Shown: piece after piece, positions 1-6,124 of the stretch
Numbering within the stretch: the first letter of the stretch is position 1
How the letters are laid out: each line of letters begins with the position of its first letter
Assembly: GCA_002433675.1 (NCBI GenBank)
Contig: DJIP01000391.1
Coordinates: 1-6,674 of the forward strand
Origin: Halomonas halophila
GTDB lineage: Bacteria > Pseudomonadota > Gammaproteobacteria > Pseudomonadales > Halomonadaceae
Reading direction: 5' to 3'
Length of the DNA stretch: 6,674 nt
Notes under the pieces: generated by a model
Database searches by the model: none
What the model was told of the DNA's origin: nothing
What the model saw: the letters and a program-made list of their open reading frames with translations, nothing else
Made by a program: the position numbers and the translations under genes

Positions 1-1
1 G

Positions 2-2851
2 GTCGAGGCGCTGGTGGCCGAGCCCTTTGACGTCGCGACACACGCGCTTGCCGGGCTGCTGGCTCTCGATGAAATGATGGACCCTGGCGGTAATCGACCG
101 CCGATGGCGCCCCTGCTCAGGGAGCGAACGAAGTACCTTCCCCTGGTAGAAGACCTGGCGCTCCTCACTGCTCCGACAAGCGCAGACGCTCGCTTTTTCG
201 AGGGCTGGTTATCCCAGGATGCGTTTCGACGACAGTTGGCCGGGTTGACGGGTGGAGAGACCCTGGTTTCGGCCCTGCACTACTCGCCGTCTGCCGGGGA
301 CTATCGCATGACCCTGGTGCAACGAAGCACGGCGGAGGCCACTCAGGCGCAGTTTGCCATGGCATCGATCGACCCCCGGCCTCTGGCCGAAGCGATCCAG
401 GGATTTTGTCTGATGCAAGGGGAAAGCATCGCCCTGGTCGACAGCGACTCACGACTGGTGGTCCGTGTGCCCGCCGCTGGGCTGGCGCCGGGGGAATTGG
501 TATCGCACGAGGGAAGGCGACCGCTGACGGCGGACTCGCCGGATACGCTTCACTTCCGTCAGCAATCTCCGCTGGACGCTCAGGAGCGGCTGTTCGTGGC
601 GCGGCGGGTGGCCGAACTGCCACTGTGGCTGGTGCTGGGCTACAGTCACGAGGCATTGCTGTCGGGCTGGAGCCAGCGCCTGTGGCCTCTGGTGGTGCTG
701 GGGGCATTGCTGGCCTTGCTCGGGCTATGGTTACTGCGTCACGTGCTGGCGCAAGGGCGCGCCCAGCTGGCGTTGCAGGGGGAGGTGGTCGAACGGCAGC
801 GCGCCGAACAGGCAGCCCACCGCCGTGAAGCTCGCTTGAAGGCGTTGATCGGTTCCATGCAGGACCTGGTACTGGTACTGGATCGCAGTGGCCATTTTTC
901 GTTCGTCCATGCCGGAGACGAGGCCTTGCTGCTGGCGCCGCCGGCGGCCTTGATCGGCAGCCACTACCGTGCCTTCCTGCCGCAGGACGTCGCCACACGT
1001 CTGGACGAGACGCTGGCCGAGGTGGCGGCCAGCGGTGAGGTACGTCGGCTCGACTATCCTCTGACGGTGGCTGGCGGCCACCGCGACTTCAGTGCATTGA
1101 TCAGTCCGCTGCTCAGCGGCAACGGGGAGCATGACGGTGTCCTGCTGGTGGTGCGTGACGTCACCCTGGAGCGGTTGCATCAGGCCAACATGAGTATCGC
1201 CGCGGTAGCCTTCGAGACCCACCTGGGCATGATGATCACCGATGTCGATGGTCGCATTCTCAAGGTCAATCGGACCTTTACCGACATCACCGGCTATCGC
1301 GAAGACGAGGTCCAGGGGAGTCGACCCGATATTCTGCGCTCGGGGCGACATGATGCACACTTCTACCGACAGCTGTGGCAGCGGATCGGCGATACCGGTG
1401 CCTGGCAAGGCGAGATCTGGAACCGTCGCAAGAGCGGCGACATCTACCCCCAATGGCTGACCATCAGCGCGGTGCATGATGAGCGGGGTCAGCTGCGCAA
1501 CTACGTGGCGACGCTCAGCGATATCACCGAGCGCAAGGCGGCGGAGGAAGAAATTCACCAGCTTGCCTTCTTCGACCCGCTGACGGGGCTGGCCAATCGA
1601 CGCCTGCTGCTCGATCGACTCGGCGAAAAACTGGGACGTTGTCAGCGGGATGGCTGCTACGGCGCGCTGTTGCTCATTGATTTCGATAACTTCAAGCAGG
1701 TCAACGACATCCTCGGCCACCACGGAGGTGATGAGCTGCTTAGAGAGGCCGCCCGTCGCTTCGAGTCGGTATTGCGAGAAGAGGATACCTTGGCACGCTT
1801 GAGCGCCGATGAGTTCGTGGTGGTCCTCGAAGGCATCGGCGTGGAGCTCGAGACAGCGGTCCGAGTGGCCGACTCCGTTGCTCGCAAGCTGCTGACCACA
1901 CTGGATATGCCGGTGTGGATCGATGGACGTCCGGTGTCGCCGAATGCTCGTGTTGGTATCAGCCCGTTTCGTGATGAGGTCTCTCGTGAACGGCTGTTGC
2001 AGCAGGCCGACATGGCCTTGTTCCAGGCCAAGAGTCAGACCGCCAGCGACGTCTGTTTCTTCGACCCGGGAATGCAGCGACGGATGCAGCAGCGTGCTCA
2101 GCTTTACGAAGATCTGGTCGGCGCGTTGGCGCGCTCTGAGCTGTATCTGGTCTATCAGAAACAGGTGGGTCAGCTTGATTGCGTCACCGGGGTGGAGGCG
2201 TTGATCCGCTGGCGGCACCCCGACAGGGGCCTTGTTCCACCGTCGGAGTTCATTCCGCTGGCCGAGGAGCGTCCACTGATCCATGAACTCGGTCTCTGGG
2301 TCATCGAGCAGGCCTGCCTGACGCTGGTGGATTGGACCCACCAGAGTGACGATGCCACCAGGACCGTGTCGGTCAACGTCAGTCCCCGGCAGTTTCAGGA
2401 TCCCGGCTTCGTTGCCCGAGTCAGTGATATCCTGGCGCGCACCGGGGCGCCGGCCCAGCGTCTCAAGCTTGAAGTGACCGAGTCGCTGTTCGTGGCGGAT
2501 CGTGACGGGGTCGAGCGCACCATGGCGCAGCTCAAGGCACTGGGCGTGACCTTCGCCCTGGACGACTTCGGCACCGGCTATTCGTCGCTGGCCTATCTGA
2601 AGCGACTGCCGCTGGACGAGCTGAAGATCGACCAGTCCTTCGTTCGGGACGTGCTCGACAACGCCACCAGCTCCGCCATCGTGGCAAGCACCATTGCACT
2701 CGCCCGCAGCCTGGGGCTCGATGTCATTGCCGAGGGGGTGGAGTCAGCGGAGCAGCGGGATTGGCTTCATCGCCACGGTTGCCACCGCTACCAGGGCTTT
2801 CTGTATGGACAGCCGACGCCGCTGTCCGAGCTTGATTTCTCGACCTTGTAA
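2..2851 (+). CDS. Membrane PAS-PAS-GGDEF-EAL c-di-GMP regulator, probably a phosphodiesterase (5'-truncated)
   Basis: Predicted inner-membrane c-di-GMP signalling protein. The frame is open to the left edge; residues are numbered here from the in-frame GTG at 14, which is probably not the real start because a first membrane helix is expected upstream. Order: periplasmic sensor region (to about 218), transmembrane helix (222-244), charged helical linker (245-275), PAS (about 273-388), PAS with C-terminal PAC motif (about 396-508), GGDEF (about 515-680), EAL (about 692-942). The GGDEF signature is degenerate, S597-A-D-E-F, though the RxxD inhibitory site R588-E-E-D591 is kept. The EAL domain looks complete: E728-A-L, N788, E820, D850-D851 in DDFGTGYSS, K871, E908/E910 and Q927. 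I infer that it mainly hydrolyses c-di-GMP, with the GGDEF domain acting as a regulatory GTP or c-di-GMP site. The sensor ligand is unknown. It ends in TAA. Domain assignment is firm; the direction of activity is inference. Confidence 0.93.
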   Translation, partial: VEALVAEPFDVATHALAGLLALDEMMDPGGNRPPMAPLLRERTKYLPLVEDLALLTAPTSADARFFEGWLSQDAFRRQLAGLTGGETLVSALHYSPSAGDYRMTLVQRSTAEATQAQFAMASIDPRPLAEAIQGFCLMQGESIALVDSDSRLVVRVPAAGLAPGELVSHEGRRPLTADSPDTLHFRQQSPLDAQERLFVARRVAELPLWLVLGYSHEALLSGWSQRLWPLVVLGALLALLGLWLLRHVLAQGRAQLALQGEVVERQRAEQAAHRREARLKALIGSMQDLVLVLDRSGHFSFVHAGDEALLLAPPAALIGSHYRAFLPQDVATRLDETLAEVAASGEVRRLDYPLTVAGGHRDFSALISPLLSGNGEHDGVLLVVRDVTLERLHQANMSIAAVAFETHLGMMITDVDGRILKVNRTFTDITGYREDEVQGSRPDILRSGRHDAHFYRQLWQRIGDTGAWQGEIWNRRKSGDIYPQWLTISAVHDERGQLRNYVATLSDITERKAAEEEIHQLAFFDPLTGLANRRLLLDRLGEKLGRCQRDGCYGALLLIDFDNFKQVNDILGHHGGDELLREAARRFESVLREEDTLARLSADEFVVVLEGIGVELETAVRVADSVARKLLTTLDMPVWIDGRPVSPNARVGISPFRDEVSRERLLQQADMALFQAKSQTASDVCFFDPGMQRRMQQRAQLYEDLVGALARSELYLVYQKQVGQLDCVTGVEALIRWRHPDRGLVPPSEFIPLAEERPLIHELGLWVIEQACLTLVDWTHQSDDATRTVSVNVSPRQFQDPGFVARVSDILARTGAPAQRLKLEVTESLFVADRDGVERTMAQLKALGVTFALDDFGTGYSSLAYLKRLPLDELKIDQSFVRDVLDNATSSAIVASTIALARSLGLDVIAEGVESAEQRDWLHRHGCHRYQGFLYGQPTPLSELDFSTL
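1802..1816 (+). other. Degenerate GGDEF active-site signature (SADEF)
   Basis: Codons agc gcc gat gag ttc encode S-A-D-E-F where active diguanylate cyclases have G-G-D/E-E-F. The metal and catalytic acidic residues D599 and E600 remain, but both glycines that form the tight hairpin over the GTP are replaced. Upstream, D556 and the N564-D565 pair of the GTP pocket are present. The RxxD product-inhibition site is encoded at 1775-1786, exactly five residues before the signature, which is the canonical spacing. Confidence 0.85.
2195..2203 (+). other. EAL phosphodiesterase signature
   Basis: The codons encode E728-A-L within the context VEALIRWRHP, the metal-binding glutamate of c-di-GMP-specific phosphodiesterases. 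Downstream, the loop-6 motif DDFGTGYSS (residues 850-858), K871, and the E908-G-V-E and QGF-Y-G motifs are all present. On sequence, no catalytic residue of the EAL domain is missing. Confidence 0.88.
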
Positions 2852-2853
2852 GC

Positions 2854-2870
2854 GGCGGGCGCGGCCCGCC
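2854..2870 (+). terminator. G+C-rich hairpin after the GGDEF-EAL gene
   Basis: A perfect 7-bp inverted repeat, ggcgggc / gcccgcc, encloses a 3-nt loop (gcg) and begins two bases after the TAA stop of the upstream gene. No T-run follows (the next bases are tgacgaac), so it is not a standard intrinsic terminator. It may act as an mRNA 3' end stabiliser, a partial terminator, or a pause site between this gene and zntB. The inverted repeat is seen directly; the function is inferred. Confidence 0.4.
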
Positions 2871-2885
2871 TGACGAACACCTGAT

Positions 2886-2889
2886 GGAG
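2886..2889 (+). promoter_or_regulatory. Ribosome binding site of zntB
   Basis: GGAG lies 5 nt before the ATG at 2895, a good Shine-Dalgarno match and spacing. It supports that ATG as the zntB start. No convincing -35/-10 promoter is visible in the 43-bp gap, so zntB may be co-transcribed with the upstream gene. Confidence 0.7.
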
Positions 2890-2894
2890 CCTGC

Positions 2895-3833
2895 ATGACC
2901 GCGCCTTTTTTCATCGACGCCTGGTCGTTTAGCCAGGGAGTGCATCAGTTGCCCGAGCCAGCGCCTGGCCCGCTTCAGGCCGGCGCCTGGTACCACTTTC
3001 AGCGGGATGCCGAAGCTACCTGCGAGCGCCTCGAGCTGGCAGGAATCCCCGAATCCGCCATCGACGGGGTGCTGGCCGAGGACACCCGACCGCGCTTCGA
3101 GTCCCTGGGCGACGGCAACTTCCTGTTGATTCTGCGTGGGGTCAACCTCAATCAGGGCGAGCAGCCCGACGACATGCTCAGCATCCGCATCCTCTATTAC
3201 GATGGGGTGCTGATTTCCACCCGCAAGCTGCCATCCCGGGCCATCGCCGACATACGCCGTGAGCTCGAGCAGGGCAAGGGGCCTGATGATCTGGGAGCAG
3301 TGGTAGTGGATATCATCGAAAAGCTCCACGAGCGCATCGAGGATTTCGTCGAGCCCTTCGACGCCACCATCGCCGCCCAGGAAGAAGAGCCTGAGGCCGA
3401 CAACGCCGTCCTGATGTCGCTGAACAAGCGGCTGATCAAGTTGCGCCGTTTCCTCAAGCCCCAGCGTTACGCCATCGAAGCGATGATCGACAGCCTGCCA
3501 CCGCTGCTTGCCGATGATCGATTCGATCTGGCCAATGCTCGCGACACCATCCAGCGAATCAACGAGTCGGTGGACTTCTATCTTGAGCATGTCGGCATGG
3601 TTCAGCAGTACCAGACCCACCAGCACACCGAAAAGGTCAACCGCAACACCTACCTGCTGTCGATCATCTCCGGCATCTTCCTGCCGATCAGCTTTCTCAC
3701 CGGCCTTCTGGGCGTGAATATCGGCGGCATGCCCGGAGTCGACAATCCCCTGGCCTTCGCCCTGTTCTGCACCTTCATGGTGGTGCTGGTGGCGGTGGAA
3801 TTGGTGGTGCTCAAGCGCTGGCGTTTTATCTAG
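2895..3833 (+). CDS. zntB: Zinc transporter ZntB (CorA superfamily)
   Basis: Inner-membrane pentameric divalent-cation transporter of the CorA/MIT superfamily. At 312 aa it is close to the usual ZntB length (about 325). A large soluble N-terminal domain (residues 1 to about 245) contains the conserved block around R65-P-R-F and the LLILRGVN segment (77-84), then a long helical stretch of charged residues (about 135-250). Two transmembrane helices follow at about 252-273 and 286-306. The pore signature G273-V-N sits at the end of TM1 with the loop IGGMPG, which is typical of ZntB rather than the GMN-MPE of Mg-transporting CorA. The protein ends with a short basic cytoplasmic tail (KRWRFI), as is normal for the family. 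ZntB of enterobacteria has been described both as a Zn2+ exporter and as a proton-coupled Zn2+ importer, so direction is left open. The start is supported by GGAG 5 nt upstream. Confidence 0.92.
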   Translation: MTAPFFIDAWSFSQGVHQLPEPAPGPLQAGAWYHFQRDAEATCERLELAGIPESAIDGVLAEDTRPRFESLGDGNFLLILRGVNLNQGEQPDDMLSIRILYYDGVLISTRKLPSRAIADIRRELEQGKGPDDLGAVVVDIIEKLHERIEDFVEPFDATIAAQEEEPEADNAVLMSLNKRLIKLRRFLKPQRYAIEAMIDSLPPLLADDRFDLANARDTIQRINESVDFYLEHVGMVQQYQTHQHTEKVNRNTYLLSIISGIFLPISFLTGLLGVNIGGMPGVDNPLAFALFCTFMVVLVAVELVVLKRWRFI

Positions 3834-3840
3834 GCCCCGG

Positions 3841-3879
3841 CAGCCGCTTGAGCCAGCCGCTTGAACCAGCCGCTTCGGC
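3841..3879. repeat. Three tandem copies of a 13-bp unit in the convergent intergenic gap
   Basis: The units are cagccgcttgagc (3841-3853), cagccgcttgaac (3854-3866) and cagccgcttcggc (3867-3879). The first nine bases, cagccgctt, are identical in all three; units 1 and 2 differ at one position. The array begins 7 bp after the zntB stop and ends 40 bp before the 3' end of the MFS gene. The third copy contains a small gccg-ctt-cggc hairpin. Unit length is not a multiple of three and no gene covers the array. The role is unknown; it could be a slippage-generated microsatellite or part of a shared transcription end region. Confidence 0.75.
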
Positions 3880-3888
3880 GACCCTTGG

Positions 3889-3901
3889 CAGCGGAACGCT
3901 G
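3889..3901. terminator. Weak hairpin in the convergent gap, possible transcription end
   Basis: A 5-bp inverted repeat, cagcg / cgctg, with a 3-nt loop (gaa) lies between the converging zntB and MFS genes. It has no T-run on either strand. Some transcription end is expected here because the two operons converge within 86 bp, but nothing in the gap looks like a strong intrinsic terminator, so termination may be Rho-dependent. Low confidence. Confidence 0.2.
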
Positions 3902-3919
3902 GTCACACCGCGTCGACGG

Positions 3920-5161
3920 TTATCGGTCGTCAGCGATGGCCCGGCGTGCCTTCAGCAGAAAGCCAAGGCCCACCAGGGCAAGCCCCGCCAACAGCCCGAA
4001 CAGGGCGGTGTAGCTGCCGAAAAGACCGTGCAGCGCACCCAGCAGGGGTAGCCCGAGGAGCACCCCGCTGTAGGTCAGTACCAGGCAACCGCCGGCGGCG
4101 TCGGCCACCCGTTCGGCGGGGGCCAGACGGGTGATCTCGGCCATGAACACGCCATTCCAGCCAAGCGCCGACAGACTCATGACGCACAGCACCGTGACCA
4201 TCGCCCAGCGCGGCCAGTCGGCGTCCATGGCGGCGATGGCCAGGCCGCTACCGGCGCTCAGGCAGGCCAGCCCCATCAGGGTGGTCAGGCGATCGTCGAG
4301 GGTATCGCCGACAAGGCCCCACAGCACTCGACCGATGATGCCGAAGACCTGCACCGCGGACATGGTGGCGCCAGCGACGACCAGGCCGACGCCGAGATCC
4401 TCCACCAGCAGTGCCACCGTGAAGGCCGAGACCGATAGCTGGATGGCGGAAAAGCAAAGACTCAGAAGGGCCAGGTAGCGCAGTGCCGGGCGCTGCCAGA
4501 CCACCCGCAGACCGGCCAGGGGTGTGGTCAGCCAGGGCGTGCGAGGGTCGCGCTCGCGGTCCCAGTGATGGCGTTGCAGTTGCAACAGCAGGATACCGAT
4601 GACGGCGACAAGGAACAGGCACCCCAGGGCCGCCTGCCAGCCGATGGCCAGCGCCAGGGCAGGGGCGAGCAGACCTGCCAGCACCCCGCCGAAAGGCACC
4701 CCGGTCTGCTTGAGCGAGAACACCAGGCCCTGGCGGTGACGCGGAGTGACCCGAAACAGCAGAAGCGACGCTGAGGGGTTGGTCAGTCCGTAGCCGAGCC
4801 CGGCGATCAGCGAGGCCAGGGCGAAGGTGGCCAGTGACGGCAGGGTCAACAGCGCCGCGCCGCCGCCGAGCAGCCCCAGCGCCAGCTGGCTGACGCGACA
4901 GGGACCATAGCGTCGGGTCAGCGGCCCGCCGACCAGTGAGGTCAGCATGGCGCCACCGAAGATCAGGCTGACCTGGATACCCACGGTGGCGGTGGAAACC
5001 CCCAGCGAGTCTGCCAGGGTCGGCGCGATCGCCGAGGGAAACAGCGCCACCAGCGACGAGAAGGCCAGCACCAGGGTCGTTGCCAGCAGGGCGATACCGA
5101 CCCGGGGAGGCGGTGAGGGTGGTGAAGAGGGAGCTGAAGAGGGCGCCGTCTGCTGGTTCAT
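3920..5161 (-). CDS. Major facilitator superfamily transporter, substrate unknown
   Basis: Predicted 413-aa, roughly 12-helix inner-membrane secondary transporter, of normal MFS length. A Pro/Ser-rich hydrophilic N-terminus (residues 1-20) precedes the first helix (about 21-43). A variant MFS motif A is present in the loop after TM2 (G79-P-L-T-R-R-Y-G86). The segment S149-L-K-Q-T-G-V-P-F-G (TM5 region) and a second-half motif A relative (G277-R-V-L-W-G-L-V-G-D) are seen. A charged central loop (about 197-212) separates the two halves, and the C-terminal half carries the GWNGVFMAE segment (334-342). No residues identify the substrate. Its ATG overlaps the stop of the upstream lyase gene by 4 nt (ATGA), implying translational coupling and a shared function, such as import or export of the lyase pathway substrate or a related organic acid. 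It is the last gene of the minus-strand operon and ends in TAA. Confidence 0.88.
   Translation of the reverse strand: MNQQTAPSSAPSSPPSPPPRVGIALLATTLVLAFSSLVALFPSAIAPTLADSLGVSTATVGIQVSLIFGGAMLTSLVGGPLTRRYGPCRVSQLALGLLGGGAALLTLPSLATFALASLIAGLGYGLTNPSASLLLFRVTPRHRQGLVFSLKQTGVPFGGVLAGLLAPALALAIGWQAALGCLFLVAVIGILLLQLQRHHWDRERDPRTPWLTTPLAGLRVVWQRPALRYLALLSLCFSAIQLSVSAFTVALLVEDLGVGLVVAGATMSAVQVFGIIGRVLWGLVGDTLDDRLTTLMGLACLSAGSGLAIAAMDADWPRWAMVTVLCVMSLSALGWNGVFMAEITRLAPAERVADAAGGCLVLTYSGVLLGLPLLGALHGLFGSYTALFGLLAGLALVGLGFLLKARRAIADDR
5158..5161 (-). other. ATGA stop/start overlap between lyase and MFS genes
   Basis: On the minus strand the four bases ATGA contain both the ATG of the MFS gene and the TGA of the lyase gene. 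Upstream of the ATG there is only a G-run directly abutting it, not a well-spaced Shine-Dalgarno, which suggests that MFS translation depends on ribosomes terminating on the lyase. Confidence 0.8.
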
Positions 5162-6105
5162 GCCCCCGCGTCTGCCCCGGCCAGGCCTTCACGCGGTACC
5201 CGTCGCAGGTGGCTCTCGGTCTTGCCGCCGGGCAGGGCCGCGATCAGATCGGCCGCGTGCAACAGCGCGCCAAGATCGATGTCACCTGCCATCCCGCCCC
5301 CCTGCAGGGCGTAGACCAGGTCTTCACTGGCGGTGTTGCCGGTGGCCCCCGGAGCGAAGGGACAACCACCGAGGCCGGCGCAGGCAGCGTCGAGTGCGGT
5401 GGCACCGTGGCGGGCCGCGAACAGGGCGTTGGCCACGCCCATGCCGAAGGTGTCGTGGCCGTGGAAGGCCCAGGACAGGGCGGGGGATCGGTGGCGCTCG
5501 GTCAGCTCGGTGAAGTGGCCCGCCACCTGGAAGGGCGTGGCGCGACCGGTGGTGTCGCACAGGGCGACCTCCACCGGCAACTCGCCGGTGATGGCAAGCG
5601 CCTGGGTGAGCACCTGATCGACCCGACGCCAGTCGACCTTGCCGTCGAAGGGGCAGTCGAAGCTGGTGCCGAGGTCCAGGCGCAGGGCCGTGCCTCCCTT
5701 GGCGCGCACCGCCTCGACCACCCGGGCGAAGGCCGCCAACGATTCATCCACCGACTGGCGCACATTGTTGCGGTTGTGCGCCTCGGACACCGAGACCACG
5801 TAGACCAGCTCGCTGACATCGTGCTCAAGCGCAAGCTCGGCTCCCTTGAGGTTGGGAACAAGCGCGGAGAAGCGCACGTCGCGACGATGGGCGAAGGCGC
5901 GAATCAGCTCGCCGGTGTCCGCCATCTGGGGAATCGCCCTGGGGCTGACGAAGGAGCCGATCTCCATGCGTCGGATGCCGGCGTCGAGCAGCGCCTGGAT
6001 AACCTCGATCTTGCGGGCTGTCGGCAGCGGATCGGCGATCGACTGGAAGCCGTCGCGTGGGGCGACCTCGACCAGTTCGATCGGGGCGGGTGACGTGGTG
6101 GTCAT
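5158..6105 (-). CDS. Hydroxymethylglutaryl-CoA lyase family protein
   Basis: HMGL-like TIM-barrel lyase. True HMG-CoA lyases cleave 3-hydroxy-3-methylglutaryl-CoA to acetyl-CoA and acetoacetate in leucine catabolism. From the chosen start it is 315 aa, near the usual 300. Residues matching the known active site are R17-D18 (in VAPRDGFQ), E48 (ahead of GSFVSP), D184, the metal-binding H215-G-H217, C248 in the GLGGCPFAPG loop (the catalytic cysteine signature), and N257. It departs from the classical family: FQS replaces the common LQNE after PRDG, and TSFDCPFDG replaces the usual C-x-x-GCPYEG block. Substrate is therefore less certain; a related branched 3-hydroxyacyl-CoA is possible. Start: the ATG at 6105 has GGAG 8 nt upstream. 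An in-frame ATG at 6141 would add 12 residues but has no good ribosome site and would overlap the upstream gene by 17 nt. It lies 19 nt after the TRAP gene and overlaps the MFS gene by 4 nt. Confidence 0.87.
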   Translation of the reverse strand: MTTTSPAPIELVEVAPRDGFQSIADPLPTARKIEVIQALLDAGIRRMEIGSFVSPRAIPQMADTGELIRAFAHRRDVRFSALVPNLKGAELALEHDVSELVYVVSVSEAHNRNNVRQSVDESLAAFARVVEAVRAKGGTALRLDLGTSFDCPFDGKVDWRRVDQVLTQALAITGELPVEVALCDTTGRATPFQVAGHFTELTERHRSPALSWAFHGHDTFGMGVANALFAARHGATALDAACAGLGGCPFAPGATGNTASEDLVYALQGGGMAGDIDLGALLHAADLIAALPGGKTESHLRRVPREGLAGADAGA

Positions 6106-6113
6106 GCGAGAGT

Positions 6114-6117
6114 CTCC
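6114..6117 (-). promoter_or_regulatory. Ribosome binding site deciding the lyase start
   Basis: On the minus strand GGAG stands 8 nt before the ATG at 6105, in the 19-nt gap after the TRAP small permease stop. It favours the 6105 start over the in-frame ATG at 6141. Confidence 0.65.
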
Positions 6118-6124
6118 GTCGGGT

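Noticed and set aside
14..16. GTG at 14 as the true start of the GGDEF-EAL gene
   Set aside because: The frame is open to the edge of the window, no ribosome site can be seen, and a sensor with only one membrane helix after a periplasmic domain would lack its N-terminal anchor or signal.
10..17. Chi-like octamer GCTGGTGG, also recurring in coding regions further on
   Set aside because: It arises readily from Leu-Val codons in G+C-rich genes, and the organism may not use the E. coli Chi sequence.
866..881. Short repeat ctggtactggtactgg in the GGDEF-EAL gene
   Set aside because: It encodes the alternating Leu-Val of a PAS beta strand and is explained by coding constraint.
731..2341. Long open frame (536 codons) on the minus strand inside the GGDEF-EAL gene
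   Set aside because: It lies fully antisense to a gene with unmistakable PAS, GGDEF and EAL domains; its translation is low-complexity, His/Gln-rich and without any recognisable domain. Long antisense frames are expected in G+C-rich DNA.
2724..3626. 300-codon minus-strand frame across the junction of the GGDEF-EAL gene and zntB
   Set aside because: Antisense to two well-supported genes and resembles a back-translation shadow of zntB; no family features.
3841..3879. 13-bp repeat array as a CRISPR or attachment site
   Set aside because: Units are too short, directly adjacent with no spacers, and no integrase, tRNA or cas gene is nearby.
4248..5192. 314-codon minus-strand frame overlapping the MFS gene in another frame
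   Set aside because: Arg/Gly/Pro-rich composition with no hydrophobic segments; the overlapping frame is a clear 12-helix MFS protein.
5080..6093. 337-codon plus-strand frame opposite the lyase gene
   Set aside because: Antisense shadow: Gly/Ala/His/Gln-rich with no domain, whereas the minus-strand frame has full HMGL motifs.
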